DNA from: Prevotella sp.
GTDB lineage: Bacteria > Bacteroidota > Bacteroidia > Bacteroidales > Bacteroidaceae
Length of the DNA: 64,000 nt
Direction of reading: 5' to 3'
NCBI GenBank assembly: GCA_015060485.1
Contig: SUYI01000002.1
Span: 62,001-126,000 of the forward strand
Below the pieces are notes generated by a model. It had not been told where the DNA came from, made no database searches, and saw only the letters and a list, made by a program, of their open reading frames with translations. Of the stretch, positions 34,130 to 43,708 are shown piece by piece. Position numbers and translations under genes: made by a program. Numbering within the stretch: the first letter of the stretch is position 1; each line of letters opens with the position of its first letter.

Positions 34130-35426
34130 GTTTTCCCTTTTTCAGGTATTCATAACCAATGCGACAGCGCAGGCAGTCTTTTTTGTCGCAATACTCTTTC
34201 TTCAGTTGGATGAGGGCCTGAGAATCGCCTGCCGACTTGACTTCAAGACCGCAATCCTGCCACATACGGATGATGTGGTTGTTCTCTGCCTTCAGCTGCT
34301 CCAGGAAGTCGAAAGCCCTGTCGCACAAATCCTCGCGAGCCGTATGGCGACCATAGGCAAACAACATGGGCACGCAGGTATTGATGATGAGCAGGTTGAT
34401 GCTGAAGGGCGACAGTTGCTTGGCATTACGCGTGCTCTCCGAGCCGAATGTGTAGTGTGTCTCCCAATAGGGCGTTACCTGAGTCTTCAATCGCTCTGCC
34501 AGGCTCGCCATATCGTTGCAATCGATGAGTTGGGAAAGTCCTGCCTGCTGTTGATAGTAAAGGTTTGCCAATTGGGAAATGCGGATGTGCGGAAAGTTCT
34601 GAGGGCGCAGTCGTAGGAATCGCCAGCGATGATAGTCCATTGGTTCCAGCGAGAATTTATGGGCCAGATACTGGTATTCATTGCGCAACTTGGCAAAGTA
34701 GCCCTCGTTCAGCGCATCCTTCTGGTAACGTTCAGGAACGGCCTCCAGTTCCAACAGTCCTGCCTGCCCCATGAAGATAGCCTCAATCTGGAAAAGATCG
34801 TCGCGATGTTTCCCTACGGCATTCAGGGGGATGTGACGTGCCCACTCCTCAAAAGCGTCACCATTGATACCAAAGCCGTAGTTGCGAGCCAGCGTCATGA
34901 AGTAAGCGTCTTCCCACGAGCCATCGGCTTGACGGACACGTTCCTGAATGGCTATTGTCTTCTGCTCCAGACGCTCCGTTTGCAGGGCAGCCATCCAGGC
35001 GTGTATGGTCAGCGGCGACAATTCAGGAATGATGCGATAGCAGGGAGGATAGGAGTCCGTCTTGAGGAGTTCCTCGTAGTTCTCCTGTACTGACGAGGGA
35101 ACCGTCAGACACAGTTGCGGCAGGAAGTCGCCCTTCTGTGTCTGCACCTCACGATCAGCCTCTCCCACTACGTGGAGAATCACATTATTATAATTGGCGT
35201 CATGGTCGTGTCCATGCACATACCAATGCGACGAGCAGTCGTGAATCTCAACATTGCCCACCCATAGCGTACCGCCAATCTTCACCTTGGCGTTGAAGAA
35301 ATCTGGACCTGCATTGCGATTATGCAGTCCTGGGTCCAACACTTCGACAACACGCCCGTCAGTGGTTTCCATTCCTGTTATGGGCCACATCTTGTGCTTC
35401 CAACAATAGTGCAAAAGCTGTTCCAT
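34125..35426 (-). CDS. DUF2851 family protein
   Basis: 433 residues from the ATG at 35426 (MEQLLHYCWKHKMWP). The N-terminal GLHNRNAGPDFFNAKVKIGGTLWVGNVEIHDCSSHW stretch is the hallmark of DUF2851; within it, the spaced acidic and histidine residues look like a nuclease-like metal site, but no activity is known. A C-terminal cysteine cluster (CDKKDCLRCRIG) could bind metal. First gene of the run that ends in dprA. Its -7 box ends only 4 nt before the start codon. Confidence 0.88.
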   Translation of the reverse strand: MEQLLHYCWKHKMWPITGMETTDGRVVEVLDPGLHNRNAGPDFFNAKVKIGGTLWVGNVEIHDCSSHWYVHGHDHDANYNNVILHVVGEADREVQTQKGDFLPQLCLTVPSSVQENYEELLKTDSYPPCYRIIPELSPLTIHAWMAALQTERLEQKTIAIQERVRQADGSWEDAYFMTLARNYGFGINGDAFEEWARHIPLNAVGKHRDDLFQIEAIFMGQAGLLELEAVPERYQKDALNEGYFAKLRNEYQYLAHKFSLEPMDYHRWRFLRLRPQNFPHIRISQLANLYYQQQAGLSQLIDCNDMASLAERLKTQVTPYWETHYTFGSESTRNAKQLSPFSINLLIINTCVPMLFAYGRHTAREDLCDRAFDFLEQLKAENNHIIRMWQDCGLEVKSAGDSQALIQLKKEYCDKKDCLRCRIGYEYLKKGKP

Positions 35427-35430
35427 GCTG

Positions 35431-35438
35431 CAAAAATA
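35431..35438 (-). promoter_or_regulatory. -7 box of the DUF2851 operon, abutting the start codon
   Basis: TATTTTTG on the minus strand is followed by four bases and then the ATG at 35426. Transcription would start at or within one or two bases of the start codon, giving a leaderless mRNA. Confidence 0.6.
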
Positions 35439-35482
35439 CAAAAAAAATATCAATAAACAATTGTCATTTGTCAATTATTTCG

Positions 35483-35490
35483 TATCTTTG
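35483..35490 (+). promoter_or_regulatory. -7 box of rnr
   Basis: TATCTTTG, with ATTG about 19 nt upstream inside an AATTGTCATTTGTCAATT spacer palindrome. Confidence 0.6.
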
Positions 35491-35518
35491 CCCGTAGAAA
35501 CCCCAAAAACAGGAGTCT

Positions 35519-37699
35519 ATGAGTAAACATAAGAGTGGCAAGCGACTGACCAAGCAACGTCTTGCAGAGATGTTGCAGACGCTGTTTCAGCAGCATCCGA
35601 ACGAGACATTCTCGTTGAAGCAAATCTTCCGTGAGTTGAAACTTTCTACCCATCCTGCTAAGATGCTGGCTGTGGATGTGATGGACGAAATGGCGTGGGA
35701 CGACTTCCTGACGAAGGCGTCAGACAACTCTTATTGCCTGAATCTGAAGACTCAGGTGCAGGAGGGCACGTTTATCCGCAAGGCCAATGGTAAGAACTCG
35801 TTCCAGCCCGATGATGGCAGCAAGAACATCTTCGTCTCGGAGCGTAACTCGCTGTTTGCCATGAATGGCGACCGTGTCCGTGTAGCCATGATGGCGCGTA
35901 GGGAGAAACACATGAAGGAGGCGATGGTGGTCGAAATTCTCTCCCACAAGCGTGACCAAGCCGTAGGTAAGTTGAAGGTGGAGAAGGACTATGCCTTCCT
36001 GGTAACAGAAGGAAACATTTTTGTTCATGACATCCTGATTCCCAAGAAGAAGCTGAAGGGAGGTAAGACGGGCGACAAGGCTGTTGTAAAAATCACCCAG
36101 TGGCCCTCGAAGGACTCGAAGAATATCGTGGGTGAGGTGATTGACGTCTTGGGTAAGGAGGGTGACAACAATGTGGAGATGCACGCCATCCTGGCTCAGT
36201 ACGGCTTGCCTTATTCCTACCCCAAACATGTAGAGGAGGCAGCGGAGAAGATAGATCCAGGCATTACAGAACAGGAAATCAAGCGTCGCGAGGATTTCCG
36301 TGAGGTATGGACCTGTACTATTGACCCCAAGGATGCAAAGGACTTCGACGATGCATTGAGTATCAGACAAATTGTTAATCGTAAATCTTCAAATAGTAAA
36401 TTATACGAGGTTGGCGTTCATATTGCTGATGTGTCGCACTACGTGAAGGAAGGCTCCATCATTGACAAGGAGGCCACAAATCGTGCCACCAGCGTCTATC
36501 TGGTCGACCGCACCATCCCTATGTTACCAGAACGTTTGTGTAACTTTATTTGTTCGCTGCGCCCTGACGAGGAAAAGCTTTGCTACAGTGTCATCTTCAT
36601 GTTGGACGAAGAGGCGAACGTCAAGGACTACCATATTGCTCATACCGTCATTAAGAGCAATAGAAGGTACGCGTATGAAGAGGTACAGGACGTTCTAATG
36701 GGTAAGGATGGCGACTATGCAACCGAACTTCGCACGCTGGATAAGCTGGCTAAGCATCTGCGTGAGCGTCGCTTCAAGGGAGGTGCTGTGAAGTTCGATC
36801 GTGAGGAGTTGCACTTCGATATTGACGAGAAAGGCAAGCCCACACGTGCCTATTTCAAGAAGTCGAACGATGCCACCCAGCTCATTGAGGAGTTCATGCT
36901 ACTGGCCAACCGTACTGTGGCCGAGAGTATTGGTAAGGTGAAGAAAGGTACTAAAGCCAAGACATTGCCTTATCGTATTCACGACCAACCCGATCCCACC
37001 AAGCTGGAAAACTTGCGAGAGTTTGTCGTCAAGTTCGGCTATAAGATGAAGACATCAGGTACCAAGGGCGCCATCTCACGTTCGCTCAATGCGCTGATGG
37101 ACAGCTGTCAGGGAAAGAAGGAGCAGAAACTTATCGAGACGGTGGCTTTGCGTGCGATGATGAAGGCCAAATATTCGACCCACAACATCGGACACTACGG
37201 ACTGGCCTTCGACTACTATACCCACTTCACATCTCCCATCCGTCGCTATCCTGACACGATGGTGCATCGTTTGTTGGCCAAATACCAGGATGGCGGACGC
37301 TCAGCCAATCAGGAGAAATACGAGGAGTTGTGCGAGCACTGCTCTGATATGGAACAGACTGCCCAGCAGGCCGAGCGCGACAGCATCAAGTATAAGATGG
37401 TGGAGTTCATGGAGGACAAGATCGGCAACGAATACGACGCCCACATCTCTGGCATCCAGTCGTATGGCATCTACTGCGAAATCGATGAGAATCATTGCGA
37501 AGGTATGGTACCGATGCACGATTTGGACGATGACTACTACGACTTCGACGAACGCAACTACTGCCTCGTAGGCCGTCGTCACCATAATAAATACCAGCTG
37601 GGCGACCCTATTCGTATCAAGGTGGCTCGTGCCAACATCGAGAAGCGCCAACTGGACTTCGCATTGGCTGAAGAAGAGCCTAAGAAAAAGAAAAAGTAA
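35519..37699 (+). CDS. rnr: Ribonuclease R
   Basis: 726 residues. N-terminal winged-helix region (about 1-80), cold-shock domains (about 85-230), the RNB catalytic domain (about 260-600) with IDPKDAKDFDDALS holding the four metal-binding Asp, and a C-terminal S1 domain (about 630-715, GNEYDAHISGIQSYGIYCEI) ending in a lysine tail. RNase R is a processive 3'-5' exoribonuclease that degrades structured RNA. The KDG-kinase-like gene follows after 29 nt. Confidence 0.97.
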   Translation: MSKHKSGKRLTKQRLAEMLQTLFQQHPNETFSLKQIFRELKLSTHPAKMLAVDVMDEMAWDDFLTKASDNSYCLNLKTQVQEGTFIRKANGKNSFQPDDGSKNIFVSERNSLFAMNGDRVRVAMMARREKHMKEAMVVEILSHKRDQAVGKLKVEKDYAFLVTEGNIFVHDILIPKKKLKGGKTGDKAVVKITQWPSKDSKNIVGEVIDVLGKEGDNNVEMHAILAQYGLPYSYPKHVEEAAEKIDPGITEQEIKRREDFREVWTCTIDPKDAKDFDDALSIRQIVNRKSSNSKLYEVGVHIADVSHYVKEGSIIDKEATNRATSVYLVDRTIPMLPERLCNFICSLRPDEEKLCYSVIFMLDEEANVKDYHIAHTVIKSNRRYAYEEVQDVLMGKDGDYATELRTLDKLAKHLRERRFKGGAVKFDREELHFDIDEKGKPTRAYFKKSNDATQLIEEFMLLANRTVAESIGKVKKGTKAKTLPYRIHDQPDPTKLENLREFVVKFGYKMKTSGTKGAISRSLNALMDSCQGKKEQKLIETVALRAMMKAKYSTHNIGHYGLAFDYYTHFTSPIRRYPDTMVHRLLAKYQDGGRSANQEKYEELCEHCSDMEQTAQQAERDSIKYKMVEFMEDKIGNEYDAHISGIQSYGIYCEIDENHCEGMVPMHDLDDDYYDFDERNYCLVGRRHHNKYQLGDPIRIKVARANIEKRQLDFALAEEEPKKKKK

Positions 37700-37728
37700 A
37701 ACGATAATAATCAGGTGTAAAAACCGAT

Positions 37729-38772
37729 ATGAAAAGACAGAAGATTGTAACTTTCGGAGAGTTGTTGCTCCGATTCTCTAAGCCCAACCAGCTGAGGCTG
37801 ACGCAGGGCGATATGTTTACCAGCAAGTATGGCGGCAGCGAGGCCAATGTGGCTGTGTCGCTGGCTACCCTTGGCGAGGACGTCACCTACATTACCCGTC
37901 TGCCAGACACACCTGTGGGTCATGCTGGAGCACAGTGTATGGCGCAGTTGGGTGTCGACATCAGTCATGTGCTCTATGGCGGACAGCGCATAGGCACTTA
38001 TTATTTCGAGCCAGCTGCAGGTATGCGTGCTGCCAAGGTGGTGTATGACAGGGCCAACTCCGCCTACTACGACCTGAAGCCTGGTATGATACCTTGGCGC
38101 GAGATTCTGAAGGATGCTGATATCTTTCAGGTGTCGGGCATTACGGCTGCCATCTCGCAACAGGCTGCCGATGCCACTTTCGAGGCCCTCGATATTGCAG
38201 AGGAACTGGGACTCACCATCTCGTTCGACATCAACTACCGCAAAAACCTATGGAAGTATGGTGCTGACCCTCGTCAGACGCTACAACGGATGCTGTCACG
38301 TTGCGACATGATGTTTGGCGACGCCATCGAGTTTGAGTGGATTTCTGAACATAAGCAGCCCCCATTCACGGCTACCGATTCGAATTTTGAGATGCAGATG
38401 GACGAGTATGGCGAGTGGTTCGACGAGTTGCATGCACAATATCCACGTTGCAAGCATTGGCTGATGGGTATGCGTAATATGGTGGCTTCGAATCACCACA
38501 CGCTGACTGCGTTGCTTTGGACAGAAGGCAAACTGTTGAAAGCTCCTATTATGGACATTACTGACGTGGTAGACCCAGTGGGTGTGGGCGATGCGTTCAT
38601 GGGAGCATTCCTGCATGCTGTCAACGTGTTCCCAGGTGACCGCCAGCGCCAGTTGGAGTATTCATTGGCCGCCGCCGCGCTGAAGAACACCATTCCTGGC
38701 GACTTCAATCTCTCGACGGACGATGAAATCAGGAGTGTCATTGACCATCGCTACAATGCGAACACATTGTAA
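37729..38772 (+). CDS. kdgK: PfkB family sugar kinase, probable 2-keto-3-deoxygluconate kinase
   Basis: 347 residues with the ribokinase fold. GGSEANVAVSLATLGEDVTYITRLP is the N-terminal signature and DPVGVGDAFMGAFLHAV holds the catalytic Asp. The stretch ISFDINYRKNLWKYG with MFGDAIEFEWIS is typical of KDG kinases in Bacteroidetes. Phosphorylation of KDG leads into the lower Entner-Doudoroff steps, and KDG is the end product of pectin breakdown, which fits the pectate lyase in this window. No KDPG aldolase is adjacent, so the substrate remains a family inference. Confidence 0.85.
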   Translation: MKRQKIVTFGELLLRFSKPNQLRLTQGDMFTSKYGGSEANVAVSLATLGEDVTYITRLPDTPVGHAGAQCMAQLGVDISHVLYGGQRIGTYYFEPAAGMRAAKVVYDRANSAYYDLKPGMIPWREILKDADIFQVSGITAAISQQAADATFEALDIAEELGLTISFDINYRKNLWKYGADPRQTLQRMLSRCDMMFGDAIEFEWISEHKQPPFTATDSNFEMQMDEYGEWFDELHAQYPRCKHWLMGMRNMVASNHHTLTALLWTEGKLLKAPIMDITDVVDPVGVGDAFMGAFLHAVNVFPGDRQRQLEYSLAAAALKNTIPGDFNLSTDDEIRSVIDHRYNANTL

Positions 38773-38793
38773 AAACCATAGAATAAAACCGTT

Positions 38794-39483
38794 ATGAAGA
38801 AAGACATTATTGGTTACGCCCTCATTGCGTTAGGCATCGTGTGCCTTGGATGGTTCATCAAGGCCGGTATTGATAACTTTACGGAGAAGGACCGCAAGGT
38901 GACTGTGAAGGGATTGGCCGAGCGTGAGGTTCCTGCTGATAAGGTGACATGGAGCATTGGTACGAAGGTGACGGGTAACGACCTGCCGCAACTCTATGAG
39001 AGCATCAACTATCAGACGCAGAAAATCAAGAACTTCCTCTTGAAATATGGTTTGCCTGAAAAGGAGATTACTGTCAATCCGCCTTCGATTACTGACTTAG
39101 AGGCACGCGAGTGGAGCGACAACCGTCGTGACTTCCGCTACATCGTGAATACCACGATAACGGTTGCTACCAGCAAGGTGGAGGAGGTGAACAAAGCCAT
39201 CTCGAAGCAGGCGGAATTGCTGAAGCAGGGTGTGGCGCTGGGAGAGAGCTATCCGCAGTACGAGTATGCCTCGTTCCAGCAGATGAAGCCAGAGATGATG
39301 GCTGAGGCTATCAAGAACGCCCAGAAGACAGCCGATCAGTTTGCCGAAGCCAGCAATTCTACTTTGGGAAAGATACTGACAGCCGACCAAGGCCAGTTCT
39401 CTATCGATAATCGCGATGAGAACACGCCGTATATCAAGAAGTTACGCGTGGTAACTACTGTTACCTACTCGCTGAAGAACTAA
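38794..39483 (+). CDS. SIMPL domain (DUF541) periplasmic protein
   Basis: 229 residues. One N-terminal membrane or signal helix ([20 protein letters not shown]) is followed by the SIMPL domain with [23 protein letters not shown] and the C-terminal [11 protein letters not shown]. The family forms oligomeric periplasmic or membrane-associated shells of unclear function. Its last 23 nt overlap the end of the converging DUF1537 gene. Confidence 0.88.
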   Translation: MKKDIIGYALIALGIVCLGWFIKAGIDNFTEKDRKVTVKGLAEREVPADKVTWSIGTKVTGNDLPQLYESINYQTQKIKNFLLKYGLPEKEITVNPPSITDLEAREWSDNRRDFRYIVNTTITVATSKVEEVNKAISKQAELLKQGVALGESYPQYEYASFQQMKPEMMAEAIKNAQKTADQFAEASNSTLGKILTADQGQFSIDNRDENTPYIKKLRVVTTVTYSLKN

Positions 39484-40642
39484 TCTTTGAGGTGCTCGAG
39501 AAGCTTGTAATATTGTATGGATAACTGCCTGGCTTGAGTGTCACCAATGTTCCGTTGGTGGCGCGCATTTGCACGATGCCAGGGGCTATTTGGCCGACTA
39601 TGTCGAATTGAGTCCAACCAAGGGTCTTTAACGTGGCCCATGCCGTAGCGCCGCCTTCAATGATTAAATGGTCTGGACGGTGTTGGGCAACCAGCTCCAT
39701 TGTCTTCTGCGCCATGACGGTGCGCAGATGGACGGCAGCCTCCTTACCTGTGCGATGTGTATAGGGAATCGTGAGGATGAGGCTGTGGCTCCCTATATAT
39801 GCACTAGTGTCCCAAAGGCTGATATCGTGATTGCCATCGTATACTTTGCGAGGCATGGGGGCAACAGGGATACTTAAATCTAATGGTTTGCTCTGCGTTG
39901 AGCCGCAGAGGATAAGCGTGTCTTTAGAGGTGAGAGGTGAGAGGTTTGAGGTGAGAGGTGAGAGGTTTGAGGTTTGAGGTTTGAGGTTTGAGATTTGAGG
40001 GTTGACTTGAGGCGACAGCAAAGCAGAAAACAAGTCTGCGGCTCCGGCGAAAATCGTCTTTCCGTCATTGTATTTTGCAATAACACGCCGGATGTCTTCC
40101 TCATTTTCTGCATCGGGCATAATGATGTCTTTCGACTCAGCATTTGGGAAACGCTCTCTGAGGAAAGAAGTCTTGGCAGGGAACTCAGGGTCATAGCTGA
40201 AAGCTGTCTCGGATATTGGCACATCTCTTACCTCTTGCTTCTCACCTCTCACCTCTTTTATATAATAGACTCCGTTCTTGATGATGCGCCCCTTCGAGGG
40301 GTTGGCAGGCAGATAGACAGCACGCTGAAAACCTGTGTCCTCCATTAGAGCAGAGAGCTCTGCCACCACATGCCCACGCAGGGCGGAGTCGGTCTTTTTA
40401 AAGAGGTGAGGAGTGAGAGGTGAGAGGTGAGAAGTGATGCGGTGGGTTTCGATAATGGCTTCACTTTCTGACATCGAGCGGGTGTCGGTGGCAATGACGG
40501 TGGTTCCGTTTACTGAGGCAATGCCACAGTCTACAGGACAGCTACAGACAAGCTGCACCCGCTGGCCTTGACAGTGGGCAATGCCCGCTATCTCGGCAGC
40601 TCCAGTAATGTCGTCAGCAATGACTGTCAGGCGCAACCCCAT
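39461..40642 (-). CDS. Four-carbon acid sugar kinase (DUF1537) with three repeat-derived insertions
   Basis: 393 residues from the ATG at 40642; 40657 is possible but would begin in repeat. The N-terminal domain has [13 protein letters not shown] and [10 protein letters not shown], the C-terminal ATP-binding domain has [17 protein letters not shown] and TLKPGSYP, as in OtnK/DtnK-type kinases that phosphorylate threonate or erythronate. Three segments look inserted: [11 protein letters not shown] before [22 protein letters not shown], and the run [12 protein letters not shown] through NLSPLTS. All are in frame and coded by TGAGAGG/TTTGAGG repeats. The catalytic blocks are intact. pdxA lies 11 nt upstream. 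Confidence 0.9.
   Translation of the reverse strand: MGLRLTVIADDITGAAEIAGIAHCQGQRVQLVCSCPVDCGIASVNGTTVIATDTRSMSESEAIIETHRITSHLSPLTPHLFKKTDSALRGHVVAELSALMEDTGFQRAVYLPANPSKGRIIKNGVYYIKEVRGEKQEVRDVPISETAFSYDPEFPAKTSFLRERFPNAESKDIIMPDAENEEDIRRVIAKYNDGKTIFAGAADLFSALLSPQVNPQISNLKPQTSNLSPLTSNLSPLTSKDTLILCGSTQSKPLDLSIPVAPMPRKVYDGNHDISLWDTSAYIGSHSLILTIPYTHRTGKEAAVHLRTVMAQKTMELVAQHRPDHLIIEGGATAWATLKTLGWTQFDIVGQIAPGIVQMRATNGTLVTLKPGSYPYNITSFSSTSKISSSASR
39925..40002 (-). repeat. In-frame TGAGAGG/TTTGAGG repeat in the DUF1537 kinase gene
   Basis: About ten heptameric units, GGTGAGA and GGTTTGA, coding for [12 protein letters not shown] and SNLSPLTS on the minus strand. Two further shorter tracts lie at 40228-40262 and 40401-40436 in the same gene. 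Confidence 0.8.
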
Positions 40643-40682
40643 TTCTTCATTTCTCATTCCCCATTTCTTTCATTTCTCATTT
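40641..40682. repeat. ATTTCTCATT repeat at the pdxA/DUF1537 junction
   Basis: Four CATTTCTCATT-like units supply the last residues of PdxA (MRNERNGE) and the spacer before the kinase start. The sufE insertion (24689-24725) is of the same type. Confidence 0.6.
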
Positions 40683-41760
40683 GTCGAAGACGATAGATTG
40701 CCATCCTTGTGGCATAGTCTATCGACAGCGTCATTGCCGAGTCGTTGGCGATGCCCTTGCCTGCTACGTCGAAGGCTGTTCCGTGATCGACAGAGACGCG
40801 GATGATGGGCAGTCCAAGGGTGATGTTGACACCAGAGGCACTCTCCATCTTGCCCGTCTCTTTGTTCCAGTTGAAGGCGCAGACCTTCAGGGGAATATGG
40901 CCCTGATCGTGATACATGGCCACACACCCATCAAACTGTCCGCACTTGGCCTTGGCGAAGATGCTGTCAGGGGGTACGGGACCCTCGACATCGAAGCCGC
41001 GTCCTTTCAACTCTTCGATTGCAGGGATGATTTCCTCAGCCTCCTCCCAGCCAAACATGCCATTCTCGCTGGAGTGGGGGTTCAGTCCTGCCACACCGAT
41101 ATGCGGTTTCTCAATACCAAACTGTCGACAAGCGTCGTCTATAAGCTCTACACACTCAATGATGCGTGCCTTCTTCACCAGATCACAGGCCTTTCTCAAG
41201 GGAACATGCGTCGAGACGTGGATGACGCGGATATTCTCGTCAGCCAGCATCATGGCATATTTCTTCGTGTTGGTGAAGGTGGCGTAAATCTCCGTATGTC
41301 CGTCGTAATGGTGGCCCGCCAGATTCAGCGCCTCCTTGTTTAGAGGGGCTGTCACTGTACCATCCACCTCGTCAGCCATCGCCAGTTCGATGGCCTTCTT
41401 GATATACTGGAAGGCGGCATTGCCACATTGCGCCTGTACCTTACCAAACTCGAAGGTGGCAAGGTCGACGCATTTCAAGTCAATGACATCGATGGTTCCG
41501 TACTGGAACTTGGCTTCCTCGACGCTTTGGATGGCGTTCACCTGCAGGTCGAAGCCCAGCAGCTGAACTGCTTGGCACAGGATGGCTGCGTCGCCCGTAA
41601 CCAGTGGGCGGCATTTCTCGTAAGTCTCTTTTCTATTCAGGACGCGTACGGTAATCTCAGGACCGATGCCTGCGGGGTCGCCCATCGTGATGGCGAGGAT
41701 GGGAAGCCCACCCAAGCCCTCCCCAAGGGAGGGTTGTTTGATTTCATGATTCATATCCAT
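40654..41760 (-). CDS. pdxA: 4-hydroxythreonine-4-phosphate dehydrogenase family protein (PdxA2-like)
   Basis: 368 residues (start 41760 or 41754). The core starts at PILAITMGDPAGIGPEI; metal and substrate sites include DGTVTAPLNKEAL, GHTEIYA and MYHDQGHIPLK, the His being ligands. Next to a DUF1537 kinase, the better role is PdxA2: oxidation and decarboxylation of 4-phospho-threonate or -erythronate to dihydroxyacetone phosphate. Use in pyridoxal phosphate synthesis cannot be excluded. The first 20 residues contain repeat-coded PSLGEGLGG, one arm of a 29-bp perfect inverted repeat that flanks the start codon. Confidence 0.92.
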   Translation of the reverse strand: MDMNHEIKQPSLGEGLGGLPILAITMGDPAGIGPEITVRVLNRKETYEKCRPLVTGDAAILCQAVQLLGFDLQVNAIQSVEEAKFQYGTIDVIDLKCVDLATFEFGKVQAQCGNAAFQYIKKAIELAMADEVDGTVTAPLNKEALNLAGHHYDGHTEIYATFTNTKKYAMMLADENIRVIHVSTHVPLRKACDLVKKARIIECVELIDDACRQFGIEKPHIGVAGLNPHSSENGMFGWEEAEEIIPAIEELKGRGFDVEGPVPPDSIFAKAKCGQFDGCVAMYHDQGHIPLKVCAFNWNKETGKMESASGVNITLGLPIIRVSVDHGTAFDVAGKGIANDSAMTLSIDYATRMAIYRLRQMRNERNGE

Positions 41761-41820
41761 ATCGATTTTTTTGATTTATCTATCCAGACATCCCTCCCTT
41801 GGGGAGGGCTTGGGTGGGCT
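41705..41820. repeat. 29-bp perfect inverted repeat around the pdxA start
   Basis: 41705-41733 and 41792-41820 are exact reverse complements. Each arm contains its own short palindrome (CCCTCCCCAAGGGAGGG). In the pdxA mRNA the arms would pair and leave the start codon in a loop of about 58 nt. One arm is coding (PSLGEGLGG), the other is in the spacer after Fe-ADH. Confidence 0.9.
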
Positions 41821-41822
41821 TT

Positions 41823-42977
41823 TTAATATAGGCTATTATAAATCTCTCTTGCGTCTTGTTCTGTCACCTCGCGAGGATTGTTCTTCAGCAGTCGCTGTAC
41901 CTGCATAGCGGCTTTCGCCATACCATCGACGGCTGTCTGGGGAATGCCAAGTGCTGTCAGCTTATCAGGAATACCAACAGCAGCAGCCAACTGATAAATG
42001 AAATCGACGCCACGCTGGGCCGTCTCTTCAGTCGTGTGGCCTGCGGTTATGCCGCAGGCTATCGCCACCTCGGCATAACGCTCAGGACAAGCAGGCATAT
42101 TAAACTTCATGACGCTGGGCAATAGGATGGCGTTCGACAGCCCATGAGGAATGTGGAACTCGCCTCCCAACGGATAGCTCAGCGCATGAACAGCAGCAGT
42201 ATTGACGGGTCCCAGACACAGTCCCCCATACAGCGAACCGAAGGCCAATGCCTCGCGAACCTCCTGATCCTTTCCGTCCTTGACGGCTCGCTCCAGATGG
42301 GCAGCAATCAATCGGATGCCCTGCAAGGCATAGATGTCTACTGACGGGTGGGCAAACTTGTTGGTATAGGCTTCGATACAGTGCGTCAGCGCGTCCATAC
42401 CCGTATCGGCAGTCACCTTCGCCGGCACTGTCCACGTCAGCTTGGGGTCGACGTAGGCTGCATCAGCAATGAGGAATGGCGACACAATGCCTTTCTTCAG
42501 ATGGTCGCGCTCGTCTAACAGGATGGCATTAGGCGATACCTCCGAACCCGTTCCTGCCGTCGTGGGCAGGCAGGCAAACCACAGACCCTTCGCTTTTATA
42601 AAACCGGGCTGGAACATATTACTCCCCTCGCCCGTTGGAGAGGGGTTGGGGGTGAGGCTTGCCACGAGTTTCGTCACGTCGAGCACACTGCCTCCGCCAA
42701 TACCCACGACGCTGTCTGCCTTGAACCCACGGGCCACCTCAAGGATAGCCTTGAAGTCGTTCACTGTCGGTTCTGCCAGGATGTTCTGAAATATTTCGAT
42801 ACTGATGCCTGCCTTGCGGAGGGTTTCCAATGGCTCTTCTATCAAAGGGCGGATAGGAGGAGCCGTCAACACAAACAGGCGCTGCAGCCCCAGCTTCTGA
42901 TAATCTTCTACGAATGTCTCGATGCAGCCCGTGCCAAACACGATTTTCTGTGGCTGCAAAAGTGTAATTGCTTTCAT
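41823..42977 (-). CDS. Iron-containing alcohol dehydrogenase with in-frame repeat element
   Basis: 384 residues from the ATG at 42977 (MKAITLLQPQKIVFGTG); the longer frame to 43121 is upstream region. The NAD-binding GIGGGSVLDVTK and the metal ligands in LPTTAGTGSEVSP, the MDALTHCIEAY helix and HGLSNAILLP are intact. It would reduce or oxidise an aldehyde or alcohol from acid-sugar breakdown. LTPNPSPTGEG, inserted after TKLVAS, is coded by the 39-bp element at 42621-42659. pdxA follows after 62 nt. Confidence 0.9.
   Translation of the reverse strand: MKAITLLQPQKIVFGTGCIETFVEDYQKLGLQRLFVLTAPPIRPLIEEPLETLRKAGISIEIFQNILAEPTVNDFKAILEVARGFKADSVVGIGGGSVLDVTKLVASLTPNPSPTGEGSNMFQPGFIKAKGLWFACLPTTAGTGSEVSPNAILLDERDHLKKGIVSPFLIADAAYVDPKLTWTVPAKVTADTGMDALTHCIEAYTNKFAHPSVDIYALQGIRLIAAHLERAVKDGKDQEVREALAFGSLYGGLCLGPVNTAAVHALSYPLGGEFHIPHGLSNAILLPSVMKFNMPACPERYAEVAIACGITAGHTTEETAQRGVDFIYQLAAAVGIPDKLTALGIPQTAVDGMAKAAMQVQRLLKNNPREVTEQDAREIYNSLY
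42621..42659 (-). repeat. 39-bp LTPNPSP-coding element (copy 1)
   Basis: On the minus strand it matches 54217-54255 at 37 of 39 positions and is read in the same frame as SLTPNPSPTGEGS. The core contains the palindrome-like CCTCTCC...GGCGAGGGG. Confidence 0.9.
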
Positions 42978-43108
42978 AACGTTTGCCTTCTGTTGTCTAT
43001 ACCTTATTATATATAATAGACGAACGCCCCTTCGTTTTGTCATCCCTGCCAAATTACATTTTCTATCGAAAAAGTGGCAAAAGAATTTGCCGTTTCGACA
43101 GAAATGTG

Positions 43109-43116
43109 TATTTTTG
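43109..43116 (+). promoter_or_regulatory. -7 box of the small membrane protein gene
   Basis: TATTTTTG, 22 nt upstream of the ATG at 43139. Confidence 0.5.
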
Positions 43117-43138
43117 TGCACGAAATGAAACGAAGCGT

Positions 43139-43636
43139 ATGAACGACCTTATCCGTCCAGTCAAGAAACCCAGTGGTTGCTGGCTTCATGCCGGTTGCCT
43201 GCTTACGATTGTCAGCGCGTTGCTGTTTGGCTTTTTCGTGTATTTGATTTTCGATTCAGAAAAGCAGATGGACAAGAACCGTGCGGAATACAGTGCCTCG
43301 CAAATGGAATACGAGGAAGCAATGCAGGCTTACGAGGCAGACTCTGTGTACATGAAAGCGCAGTATCAGCGTATTCAGTCAAAAATCTCTGCCGCCCAAG
43401 CCCGCAACGACTCGTTGGCGGTAACTGCTCTACTGGACAGCCTCAAACTATACAGCGAACCCGAGTGGGCTCCTCGTGGTGCCATAGGCGTCAACATTGG
43501 TGCAGCCTTCTTCGTTGTTTTCGCTCTGGTAATGCTCGTTCCCCTGGCCATCGGCCTCCTGCTACTCCTCGTCTATCGCTACCGCAAGCGCAAGTGGCTT
43601 TTATCAGCAAATAATTTAAACAGTGACATATTATGA
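43139..43636 (+). CDS. Two-helix membrane protein with coiled coil, unknown function
   Basis: 165 residues from the ATG at 43139 (MNDLIRPVKKPSG). Membrane helix 1 at about 20-42 (LTIVSALLFGFFVYLIF), a periplasmic or cytoplasmic coiled coil (about 45-105, EKQMDKNRAEYSASQMEYEEAMQ and following), then a second hydrophobic segment (about 120-150) and a basic C-terminus (YRYRKRKWLL). Not a family I recognise. It is divergent from Fe-ADH. Confidence 0.7.
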   Translation: MNDLIRPVKKPSGCWLHAGCLLTIVSALLFGFFVYLIFDSEKQMDKNRAEYSASQMEYEEAMQAYEADSVYMKAQYQRIQSKISAAQARNDSLAVTALLDSLKLYSEPEWAPRGAIGVNIGAAFFVVFALVMLVPLAIGLLLLLVYRYRKRKWLLSANNLNSDIL

Positions 43637-43676
43637 CGAAACAGATTGAGAGAATCAAACTAATGGAAATAATTCA

Positions 43677-43684
43677 TACCTTTG
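43677..43684 (+). promoter_or_regulatory. -7 box of the secreted unknown gene
   Basis: TACCTTTG, 24 nt upstream of the ATG at 43709. Confidence 0.55.
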
Positions 43685-43708
43685 TCAACTAAAACATAAA
43701 CAGAAAAA

